Source: CAKZNE01 sp964485405 (GTDB taxonomy: Bacteria > Bacteroidota > Bacteroidia > Flavobacteriales > Schleiferiaceae). From it: a stretch of 64,000 nucleotides of DNA. Of this stretch, positions 44,673 to 54,800 are shown piece by piece. Each line of letters starts with the position of its first letter. Positions within the stretch are counted from its first letter, which is position 1. The translations under genes were made by a program, and so were the position numbers. The stretch covers positions 130,516 through 194,515 of the forward strand of contig CAZAJG010000001.1 of the NCBI GenBank assembly GCA_964485405.1, given 5' to 3'. The notes under the pieces are model-generated. The model was given only the letters and a program-made list of their open reading frames with translations, was not told the DNA's origin and did no database searches.

Positions 44673-46445
44673 ATGAGAAGTATAAGACATATTTTTCTAG
44701 GAGCTTTATTACTTACTGGATCCCTTCTATTTGCTCAAACAACGGATTGGGATACCAATACAATCGGCAAAGTATACTATACAGGAGGAAATGTAGGCAT
44801 TGGGTTAAGTGATCCACAATCTGTACTTCATATTAAGAAAGTTGATTTGAGTGCTTCTCAAGAAATCGAGTTTCTCACAGGTTCTATTACCAGTAGTTAT
44901 AAATTACAGATTGGGCTAAATGATGATGGAGTAAATTTCACCAACAATTCTTCTTCAAGAGGTTTCAACTTCAAAAATGCGGCTCATGATGACTTATTAA
45001 TCATTAATGAAAATGGGAGAGTAAAAATTGCGGAAAACAGTGCTAGTGCAGGTGTAAAACTTGAAGTAAATGGTTTTACGAGATTAAATGGTTTCTCCAT
45101 TGCTAGTCCAGCATTAGGAATCAAATCAAACGGTACCGCCAACTCTTTTCTGATTGCTGAGGCGAGCTCCTCCTCTAACAGGGTTTTAGATATGGTGGAA
45201 AACAACAATGGATCCTTTATAAGACTTTATAAAGATGGAACATCGAACACACAAATATCCGCTGTTGGGGATTCGTACTTTAATGGTGGGAATTTAGGAA
45301 TTGGAACCACTAGCCCCAGCCAAAAGTTTGAAATATTAAGTGGTAAAACAGACGGAACCGATGCCCCCGTTTTAAGGCTTACCAGTGACGATACAAACGC
45401 AGAGGTAGATCAATTGCTTGGGGAAATTCAATTTTACAACAATGATTTAGATGGCAGCCATATTAGTTCATTTATTAAAAGTATAGCCTCAGAAACATAT
45501 GGACGTCAGGGTTATTTAACATTTGGAACCACTGGAACCAATAGTACCGATGCAGTTGAAAGAATGAGAATCGCTACAAATGGAAACGTTGGTATTGGTA
45601 CCACCACACCTTCTGAAAAACTTGAAATTGAGGATGATGTTCAGGTTCGTCTTCGCCTACAAGAAACTGGAGGCAACAAAATGAACATTATGCAACAAGA
45701 AACAGACTCCTATATTCTAACGGATGGTGCATTTCGTCTTTACACAAATGGAACGGAAAGAATTTACGCTGCTTCGGCAGGAAACATTGGGATTGGAACA
45801 TCAAATCCGAACCAAAATCTAGAGATTTCAAGCGGCTTAAATGATGGAACTGAAGCCCCAGTTCTACGACTAACGAGCAAAGACATAAATGCAATTCAGG
45901 ATCAATTATTGGGAGAAATTCAATTTTATAGTAAAGATGCGGATAGTACTCATATAAGCTCATTTATTAAGGCTATTGCTTCTGAAACCTATGGAAGACA
46001 GGGGTATTTAACCTTTGGCACCACTGGTGTAAACAGAACTGATGCAGTAGAAAAGATGCGAATTGACCCGAATGGTAACGTTGGGATCGGAACCACAAAC
46101 CCTGGCACCTACAAACTAGCCGTAGAAGGCCAAATAGGAGCCCGTTCCGTTAAAGTAACCCAAGCCGCTTGGGCAGATTATGTTTTTGCTCCCTCCTACC
46201 AACTGATGCCTTTAAATGAAGTAGAAGCTTACATCACTCAAAATCAACATTTACCAAATGTCCCTTCTGCCAAAGAAGTGGAAGAAAATGGCTTTGTATT
46301 GGAAGAAATGGATGCCAAGCTGATGGAAAAAATTGAGGAGCTCACACTATATACAATTCAACAGCAAAAAAGCATTGAAAATCTCATGGAAACAATTGAA
46401 AATCAAAACTCTAAAATCAAAAAACTAGAAGAAAAACTTAATTAA
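44673..46445 (+). CDS. Exported 'NVGIGTTNP' repeat protein (copy 2)
   Basis: This is a paralogue of the previous gene, 590 residues from the ATG at 44673, which gives a clean signal peptide ending near GSLLFAQ; an upstream ATG at 44646 overlaps the previous gene. Five GIGT-type motifs occur. A ~150-residue module (DGTDAPVLRLTS, HISSFIKSIASETYGRQGYL) is present twice in tandem. The C-terminal domain (GARSVKVTQ to a Lys/Glu-rich coiled coil) is shared with the two neighbours. A 215-base stretch of it is identical to the next gene. Confidence 0.8.
   Translation: MRSIRHIFLGALLLTGSLLFAQTTDWDTNTIGKVYYTGGNVGIGLSDPQSVLHIKKVDLSASQEIEFLTGSITSSYKLQIGLNDDGVNFTNNSSSRGFNFKNAAHDDLLIINENGRVKIAENSASAGVKLEVNGFTRLNGFSIASPALGIKSNGTANSFLIAEASSSSNRVLDMVENNNGSFIRLYKDGTSNTQISAVGDSYFNGGNLGIGTTSPSQKFEILSGKTDGTDAPVLRLTSDDTNAEVDQLLGEIQFYNNDLDGSHISSFIKSIASETYGRQGYLTFGTTGTNSTDAVERMRIATNGNVGIGTTTPSEKLEIEDDVQVRLRLQETGGNKMNIMQQETDSYILTDGAFRLYTNGTERIYAASAGNIGIGTSNPNQNLEISSGLNDGTEAPVLRLTSKDINAIQDQLLGEIQFYSKDADSTHISSFIKAIASETYGRQGYLTFGTTGVNRTDAVEKMRIDPNGNVGIGTTNPGTYKLAVEGQIGARSVKVTQAAWADYVFAPSYQLMPLNEVEAYITQNQHLPNVPSAKEVEENGFVLEEMDAKLMEKIEELTLYTIQQQKSIENLMETIENQNSKIKKLEEKLN
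46104..46318 (+). repeat. 215-bp identical block (copy in second fibre-like gene)
   Basis: Bases 46104-46318 are identical to 47380-47594. The matching part of the first gene (from about 44309) is clearly similar but diverged, with an identical core of about 58 bases around GARSVKVTQAAWADY. Confidence 0.9.
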
Positions 46446-46455
46446 AATTCAATCT

Positions 46456-47709
46456 ATGGCTTTTATGGTAAATTTTCAAAACCTTGCCAAAAGTAGTTTT
46501 GCATTACTTTTCACAATTGCTTTCACCTTCTATTTTAGTCCAACTTCCGCACAAACGGAACTAACGGAAGATGCTACTATGGGAGTAGCAACCGATATTT
46601 TTTCGGAGTATTTGCTGAGATGGCACCTAGCAGACGATAGCAAATATTTTAAAATCACTACAGGTATTCCATTTGAAAACCAGGAAGTAATGACTTCTTT
46701 TCAAATTGATTACTGGGGGTATGAGCAGAACTGGCAAATTACCGTAGGGTGGTATTCCTTCGGCACATCTCCCGTCACCTTTTTCAAACCAAGCGTAGAC
46801 ATCCAAGGAATATATGACTTTGATCACATCTATTTGGGTTCGGAAAATGTAAATGGAACAGATTACGTCACTTTTCTAATTCCTAACTCCGCTATGTCTC
46901 AATATGGCAATATTACCGTAAACAGCTTAACCGGAACCACCTACTACTACCTCACAACGGGTTGGGAAAACAATTGGTCCAGCACAACTGGAGTAGATGT
47001 AAGTTTGGAAAGCAACACGAAAAAGCTAGAAATTCAAAACCGCATCAGCTCCAACGATAATATTGGTATTGGGACTTTAGAGCCCCTTTACCCATTGCAT
47101 ATCGAAGGAGGCGATGTAGCTCATTTTTCTCAAGACACTGAATCTACGCTAAGAACAGGAACAGACATAGATAATAACCTAGAACTCAACGTAGGCGAAC
47201 AAAACGCATACATTGACTTTTTTGAAAATAACGCTACCAGCGCTTTAAACCATATATTTTACATAAGAAACGAAGCAAAAGGAACTTCTGACAATAATGA
47301 TATCCGTTTCCAAACGAATACAACAGACCGGTTAACCATCAAAACCAATGGAAATATAGGAATAGGCACCACCAACCCAGGCACCTACAAACTAGCCGTA
47401 GAAGGCCAAATAGGAGCCCGTTCCGTTAAAGTAACCCAAGCCGCTTGGGCAGATTATGTTTTTGCTCCCTCCTACCAACTGATGCCTTTAAATGAAGTAG
47501 AAGCTTACATCACTCAAAATCAACATTTACCAAATGTCCCTTCTGCCAAAGAAGTGGAAGAAAATGGCTTTGTATTGGAAGAAATGGATGCCAAACTCAT
47601 GGAGAAGATTGAGGAGCTGACTTTGTATGTGATTGAGCAACAAAAAGAGATAAATGCACTGAAAGAAGAATTGAAAAGAAATAATGAAAATCATGAAAAC
47701 AAGAAATAG
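46456..47709 (+). CDS. Exported 'NVGIGTTNP' repeat protein (copy 3, short repeat region)
   Basis: This 417-residue paralogue has a signal peptide ending near FSPTSAQ. Residues about 35-190 are unlike the other two, with many Tyr and Trp, and may be a separate beta-sandwich. Only two GIGT motifs follow (NIGIGTLEP and NIGIGTTNP) before the shared C-terminal domain and coiled coil. The gene overlaps the start of the next by some 17-26 bases depending on the start chosen. It starts 10 bases after the previous stop. Confidence 0.78.
   Translation: MAFMVNFQNLAKSSFALLFTIAFTFYFSPTSAQTELTEDATMGVATDIFSEYLLRWHLADDSKYFKITTGIPFENQEVMTSFQIDYWGYEQNWQITVGWYSFGTSPVTFFKPSVDIQGIYDFDHIYLGSENVNGTDYVTFLIPNSAMSQYGNITVNSLTGTTYYYLTTGWENNWSSTTGVDVSLESNTKKLEIQNRISSNDNIGIGTLEPLYPLHIEGGDVAHFSQDTESTLRTGTDIDNNLELNVGEQNAYIDFFENNATSALNHIFYIRNEAKGTSDNNDIRFQTNTTDRLTIKTNGNIGIGTTNPGTYKLAVEGQIGARSVKVTQAAWADYVFAPSYQLMPLNEVEAYITQNQHLPNVPSAKEVEENGFVLEEMDAKLMEKIEELTLYVIEQQKEINALKEELKRNNENHENKK
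47380..47594 (+). repeat. 215-bp identical block (copy in third fibre-like gene)
   Basis: This block is identical base for base to 46104-46318, including synonymous positions, while the flanks diverge at once. That points to recent duplication or gene conversion. Confidence 0.9.
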
Positions 47710-48274
47710 TTTAAAAGCAATACCATTTCTAGCTTTGTTATTTTTCGGAAGCCCTTTGTGGAGCCAATCTCATGATGTGAGCCTTCCTACCAGTACAACG
47801 GTAACCATGGGGAACTCTGACGATCATGAAGCTATTTTAACCATTAGTTTGGCAAGTGGCAACTCGTTTATCGTTGAAGCGGGGGGGAGCTCTACGATGA
47901 TAGCTGGACAGGAAATCCTACTAGAAGAGGATTTTGAAGTAAAAGCTGGAGGTGAATTCTGCGCTATCATAGACGCTATACCAACTACTTACATAGAACT
48001 AAAAAAAGAGTTAAATGCTTCATACGAGGAGCTACAGGATGACCGATACCTCAACTTTACTTTTGATGAATATTATACTCAAGAAGACTCAAAACAATTG
48101 GATTTTGAAGTATTCGATGAGCAAAGAAATACCGTTAGTTTGGGATCTTTTCCTCTCACTCTGGGCGATAATAGATATATACTAGACGCCTCTACCTTGA
48201 GCACGGGTTATTACACCTTAAAGGTTAATGCCAACAAAAACAAGAGCTACTATCTAAGATTTCAAAAGCAATGA
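47693..48274 (+). CDS. Small exported protein with T9SS type A-like C-terminus
   Basis: This protein of 193 residues from the ATG at 47693 (a second ATG nine bases earlier is possible) has a signal peptide ending near PLWSQ. The middle contains QEILLEEDFEVKAGGEFCAI, resembling the short beta-strand motif often found just before T9SS sorting domains. The end (SLGSFPLTLGDNRYILDAS, TLKVNANKNKSYYLRFQK) resembles a degenerate type A sorting domain. It overlaps the third fibre-like gene and, by ATGA, the lipoprotein gene that follows. Confidence 0.7.
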   Translation: MKTRNSLKAIPFLALLFFGSPLWSQSHDVSLPTSTTVTMGNSDDHEAILTISLASGNSFIVEAGGSSTMIAGQEILLEEDFEVKAGGEFCAIIDAIPTTYIELKKELNASYEELQDDRYLNFTFDEYYTQEDSKQLDFEVFDEQRNTVSLGSFPLTLGDNRYILDASTLSTGYYTLKVNANKNKSYYLRFQKQ

Positions 48275-48870
48275 GAATATTTAGAATCTCATATATAATT
48301 TTGATTCTTGTGCTAACCTCCTGCTCTAACGAACTCGCCTACGAAGAATTTATTCGTTGGAATAAAAATGCTGAAAACGGGTTAACAGCCGAAGCAAAAG
48401 CAGGAGATTTTCACTTTAAAGCGATGTATCAGCCGCAGGAATGGGTAGCACTCAAAAATCATAAGAAAGGCCTACCAACCCTTACTGTTTGGGAAGAGGA
48501 AATGAGAGAACATGAAAACTTTCAGTATTTCAACGTTCAAATTTCAGCACCAGGAAAACCTAATTTCTTGAAAGCATCACTACGTAGGGAAAATGAATAC
48601 TATGAAAGATTAGCCTACTTCAGCTCTTTTGCGCAAAATGATTTTTCTCTGGTTGAAGGCAAAGACACTTTACCCTGCACCATGTACCATATGGAAAGGA
48701 ATTATGGGATTCAACCTTTTCAAACCTTACTGCTTGGATTTAAAAACACACCAAACCAAGAAACACAAGACAAAGAACTAATATTTCAAGACCGCATTTT
48801 AGGTATTGAACCCGTTCATTTTACCATTGCCAAAAACAACCTTCAACAAATTCCTAAACTGAAATTCTAA
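48271..48870 (+). CDS. Hypothetical lipoprotein (199 aa)
   Basis: The N-terminus MRIFRISYIILILVLTSC is a lipoprotein signal with Cys18 as the lipidation site. The remaining ~180 residues are soluble and I recognise no domain. The start overlaps the previous stop (ATGA) and the next gene begins 2 bases after its stop, so it is embedded in the operon. An accessory or immunity-like or assembly role for the giants is conceivable but unsupported. Confidence 0.75.
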   Translation: MRIFRISYIILILVLTSCSNELAYEEFIRWNKNAENGLTAEAKAGDFHFKAMYQPQEWVALKNHKKGLPTLTVWEEEMREHENFQYFNVQISAPGKPNFLKASLRRENEYYERLAYFSSFAQNDFSLVEGKDTLPCTMYHMERNYGIQPFQTLLLGFKNTPNQETQDKELIFQDRILGIEPVHFTIAKNNLQQIPKLKF

Positions 48871-48872
48871 TT

Positions 48873-51800
48873 ATGATCAGGAATAAGAAACACCTTAAAA
48901 CCATTTCAGCTTTTTTAACGCTGATATTTTTGTCGCAAATACTATTTCCTACCGCAGCTTACGCCCTTACTGGAGGACCAAGTCAGCCTGAGGTTCAAAG
49001 CTTTGAACCTATAGGAACCAACCAAATGGTAGATCCTTTTACCGGAGATTTCACTTACAACATTCCCTTAATGGATGTAGGAGGATATCCTGTAAATATC
49101 AGTTACCACTCAGGTATAACCATGGATCAAGAAGCCTCCTGGGTTGGGTTGGGTTGGAACATCAATCCTGGAGTAGTCAATCGTAACCTAAGAGGGCTTC
49201 CGGATGACTTTAATGGAGACGAAGTAACCCATGAGTTTAATATGAAACCTAACGAAACCATTGGTTTAACTCTAGGCGCTGGTTATGAATTGTTTGGGAA
49301 AGATTTTGAAAAATTCAACCTCCCATTAAATGCCGGCTTAGGAATTAGCTACAACAATTACAATGGAATAGGTATGGATATTACTGTTGGCGCTAGCCTA
49401 TCCATGAAGTTTTTAAAATCCAACAAGGAGTGGGGTTCCGCAAATTTAGGATTGAACATGACCTCAAGTAGTAATGATGGGCTTACCGTTTCACCTTCAG
49501 CCTCATTCTCCGTTAAGGCGAATAACATACGGAATAGAAATTTAGAACTTGGAGGTAATATTGGTGTAGCTGTCAATTCAAGACAGGGCCTCAAAGGATA
49601 TTCCCTTGGAACATCCCTCAATGGTGAAAGATTAAAGGATGGAGCAGCAGTAGCACAAGGTTCTAGTAGCTTCGGTTCCTTTATAAGTTTCACTCCAAAC
49701 ACGTATATACCCCAACAAAGGTTTCCTTTTGAAAGCAGTAACTTCTCTGGCGCCTTTAAGTTAGGTACAGAATTAGGAGGCCACACCTTTTCTGGTGATT
49801 TACTTGGTTTTGCTAGCAGTCAAAAATTAATAACACACGAAATTAAGGCACCCGCCTACGGTTACTTACACACGGAGAAAGGACAAGAAAACGATAAAGC
49901 CCTTCTGGACTTTAATAGAGAAAAAGACGGAAGCTTTACCCGCCATAAACCCAACTTACCGATAACCAATTTCACTTTTGATCAATTCGGAATTTCAGGT
50001 CAAGGAATTGGAGGTACGTTTAGGGCGCATCGCAGTGACGTGGGTTATATACATGATCCTCTGGTTATAAACACAAGTGGAAGCGGTAATGTAGGGTATG
50101 AGCTAGGTATAGTAGGTATTGGCAAAATTGGCTTGGATTCTAAAACAAACCATGTAACTTCTTCTTCAGGAAGATGGAAGAATTCAAATCGTGCTTCTTC
50201 AAATTTAAAATATCAATCCTCTTCCCCATCATCCAAGCTTGAACCCTCCTACTTTAAGTTAACCGGAGAAAAAACAATTGACATAGGCGATCCTATTACA
50301 AAATCACAAGCATGGCAAGATGCGCTCTTATGGGAAAAACCAGTAAACATCTCTTTAGGAGGCGAAGGATTTGGCGTATATGCTGATTCTAAATATCAAT
50401 ACAAAGATGGATCTACCTCTCCGATGAGCCAAACCTCTAGAATATCAAGAGCGAAAAGAAACCAACTCATTAGCACCCTCACCAACTTTGAAGTAGAAAG
50501 AGATATGGGAACGGGAGATTATGTAAGTTCTTTGGCAAGTAGCAGTCATATTGGAGAAGTAAGCGTATTGCGAAACGATGGCAGTAGATACATTTATGGC
50601 ATTCCTGCCTACAACTACTTACAAAAAGAAGTTTCCTTTAATGTGAGCGGAAATTCTGGAGCAAATTGCGCTACAGGGCTTATTGACTATTACGATAAAG
50701 ACGCATCAAAAGACAATGACAAAGGAATAGACAATTTCTTTCAAAGCACCTCTACCCCACCTTACGCACACTCGTATTTGATGACCGCGTTGCTAAGCTC
50801 TGATTATTCTGATTTTGACGGAACCAAAGGCCCTTCAGATAATGATTTTGGCAATTGGGTAAAATTTGAATACGACCACATTCCAAGCTATAAATGGAGA
50901 GTGCCTTTCCTTGATCATAAAGCATCTTACAATCAAGGTTTAAAAAGTTCAGGGTCTGACGATCAAGGATCTTACTTATACGGAGAAAAAGAGCTTTTTT
51001 ATCTGGATATCATTGAATCTAAAACACATGTAGCCGTTTTTCATACTTCCGATAGAGAAGATGGATATGGCGTACAAAATGAACATGGTGGAGGCTTAGG
51101 TTCAGCTATGAAAAAACTAGATAAAATCAGTTTATACAGTAAAGCAGATTATCTAGAAAACGAAGGAAACCTAGCAAGTGCCACTCCAATTAAAGAAGTG
51201 CATTTTGAGTATGACTATTCTTTATGTCAAGGCATTCCAAACAACTCTCAACAAACCGTTATAGAAAATGGTGTGGACATTAATGCTGATAAAGGAAAGC
51301 TTACCCTTAAAAAGATATATTTCACCTATGGCAATTCCTACAAAGCAAAGTTTAGCGCTTACGATTTCTCTTATGCCGATTTAGATCATGATGGAAATAT
51401 TGATGCCAATGCCAATCCCGATTACAACTTAAAATCTTACGATCGTTGGGGGCATTACAAGCCTAATATTAATACGGGTTGTAATTATGAAGCAGCCATT
51501 ACCACGGCTGAGTATCCCTATGTAGATCAAGATAAAACTACGGCCGACCAATACCAGGCCGCTTGGAGTTTAACCGACATCGCTCTCCCTTCTGGTGGAA
51601 CCATTGAAGTTAATTACGAATCGGACGATTACGCTTATGTTCAGGATAAAAAGGCCATGCAAATGTTTCAAGTAGTTGGAGCGGGAGTGGGCACGGATTT
51701 TATCGCTTTTTCGAATAAATCAGAACTGTTGTATGACGGAAAAACACCGCATGAGTACTTATACTTTAAACTACAAGATCCTCTTCCATTTGGAACAGAA

Positions 51801-54800
51801 ACTTCCGTTTTAAAATCCCAATACATTGGAGATATCGAAGACAACCGTCTTTACTTTCGATTTTTAATGGATTTAGCGGATGACAGTCATGATGGTGACT
51901 TCGATTACGTATCGGGTTATGCCGAATTGGATGGATCTGACACCTACGGCTTTGTGAATAGCGGGGCCAGCCAATATGAATATGGTTATGTACGCTTAAA
52001 GCCTGTGAAAAAAGGCGATAAAAAAACCAATGCTACCGATGCGCACCCTATCTCCAGAGCAGCTTGGAACTTTGCCCGTATTCACAATCCGGAACTAGCA
52101 TTTAGCATAGGAGATAAAAACCGTAGAGCTAATCCTTCTAAAATAAAATTAGAGGATGTTTTTTTCGAATTGGGAGATGCCTTTAAAGGTTTTGCTGAAA
52201 TTTTTAATGGACCCAACGGACAGTTGAGAAGCAAAAAGTACGGACAAAGGTTTGAAATTGGAAAATCGTGGATTCGCCTATATCATCCCAACGGTAAAAA
52301 ACTAGGCGGTGGCGTTCGTGTACAAAGCTTAGTAATGAAAGATGCTTGGGACAGTATGACTGCCAATGGTAGCCCTTCTCAATACGGGCAAGAATATAGC
52401 TATGTAACCGAAGAGGGCCAATCTAGCGGGGTAGCTGCTTATGAGCCACTTGCCGGAGGAGATGAAAACCCCTTTAGGCAGCCCATCCTTTTTGATGAAG
52501 AAGTAGATGCCGCTTTAGTGCCGGATCAAGAACATTATATGGAGCAACCTTTAGGAGAATCCTATTTCCCAGCTCCTTCCGTAGGCTACAGTAGAGTAGT
52601 TATTAAAAACCTACAGCATACAGATGTTACCCAACACGCTACCGGAAGAGTGGTTCACGAATTTTATACCGCTAAGGATTTTCCCACCCATGTAGATTTT
52701 ACGCCTATTAAAATAAAGCACGAAGCACCAACTTTTGGCGACCAGTTGCTTAAAATAGATGTAAAAGAACATATGAATGCCTCTCAAGGCTATGCCATTG
52801 AAACCAACGATATGCATGGTAAGCCCAAAGCTCAATGGGTGTATGCTGAAGGTGCTAATAGCTACCAATCCGGGGTGGAGTATAAATACAAAACCAAAAC
52901 CATTGATGTAGACTTAGCTACTGCGGTAACCACCAATCCAAAACGAAAAGTTTTGGATAATGATGTTCAAGTATTTTTTGATGACAATACAGTAAGCACC
53001 AAAGAACTAGGTGTAGAGTATGAAATGGTAAACGACTTTAGAATGAGTAAAACCAAGTCAGAGAGCAGCGGTTTAGACCTTAATACAGATGGAATATTGG
53101 CGGCTCTTCTTCCTATACCAATTCCTACCGTATACCCTTCTTTGTCTAAAACAGAACTTCAGTACAAGGGCGTAGTAACCACAAAAGTGGTAAACCGATA
53201 CGCCATACAAGATGAAACCATTGCATATGACAATAACTCTATAATACGCACTAAAAACTTACTGTGGGATGCCGAAACAGGAGAAGTAATTCTAAGTAAA
53301 GTAGAAAATGACTTTGACGATGAAGTATATAACTTTAGCTACCCCGCTCATCTGATTTATGACAAGATGGGAAGCGCCTATCAAAACATTGGTTATGAAC
53401 GTGATGTAACCGTGGCCAATCACACCTACCAAGGGTTTAACTATGAAGGCTATACGGGTTTAACCTCTGATGGCGCTGTAATTCAAAGCGGGGATGAACT
53501 GATGCTTATTGAATCCAATTCGGGCACGGTTTCCAAAGCCTGGGCATGGGCCCCAGGAACCACAAACGATGTTGAGAATACCTATATATATTTTATAGAT
53601 AAATATGGAGATGGCATTAACAGTGGCACCTATACAGCCAAGGTAATTCGCTCCGCTTATCGCAATATGCCCTCTGCCTCCATTGGGCAACTTACCACCA
53701 AACAAAATCCGATTGTAAACGATGCCTTGGCGGCTGATCAAACAACAGAAGTGCTTTCCGCCTCTGCAGTTGAATTTAGTGAGGAATGGCAAATAAAACC
53801 AGTAATCATTGACGCAGAAACAGGTTCTCCCTTTGTAAGCATTAAAAAATGTGAAAATTTCACCCCAGATGTAACAGCTGACCTAAAAACAGCCATTACG
53901 CGTTTCATTGAGGCACTAAGGGCAAGCGATAAACTTGACCGTTCACAAGCCACCCAAAATGAAATTACCAACTATGGATATATTAAAAATTTCACGCTTG
54001 CCAGCTTAGTCGGTTTCGGAAACTTTAGCAGCTCTGATCTTGCTACGCTTAAAAGTTCCTTTACCGCAAATACACCTATACCTGGTACGGTTAACGTAGA
54101 ATTAAGCGCTCACCTTTCCTCAAGAGTTGTAGGTTATTTGTTATCATCCATCGTGTACAACCTACATTTCACCAATAGTGATGGCTCTCTTAACCGCAGT
54201 GGCCGGTTCATCGTGCAAATTACCGGAACCGGATCTCTTAATGGTGGTTCTATTTCAAAGGTGCTTAGCATAAATACGAGCGAGTTAAGCTCTCTCCTCA
54301 CTCCCAATTGTACACGAACCATAGGTGGCTCCCCAACTACAACCCCTTACGTTTTCGATCCCACTTTCGACTTTACGGTAAAACCTTTCTCTACCGAAAA
54401 CGGAGGTGGACAACAAACACAAGCAGGACTTGGTTCCTTGTCGCTGCCTTTTGTAAACGGTAGAAGAGTGGAGGCGATTAGTTGCCCAATTACACCTGTT
54501 GCCCCATTAGCTTCCAGCGTTAATCCCTATGTAACAAATGTAAGAGGAAACTGGAGACCCAAAAACTCCTATGCCTACTTAGGAGATCGTACTTATTCCA
54601 CCAACGTAGATCTTCAAAACGATGCAGAGTACAGCACCTTTGATCCATATTGGGATTACGATAATGGCCCGAGCGCTATGTTTTTTGAATACAATGCCGC
54701 AGGAACTAGCATGGATCAATGGACTACCGCTTCTACCATCACCAAAATAGACGAAAATGGAAATGAAGTAGAAAACCAAGATGCCTTGGGTATTTACAGT

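Noticed and set aside
42713..47709. Prophage tail-fibre module
   Set aside because: The proteins look fibre-like, but no capsid, portal, terminase, integrase or lysis genes are nearby and all three have bacterial signal peptides.
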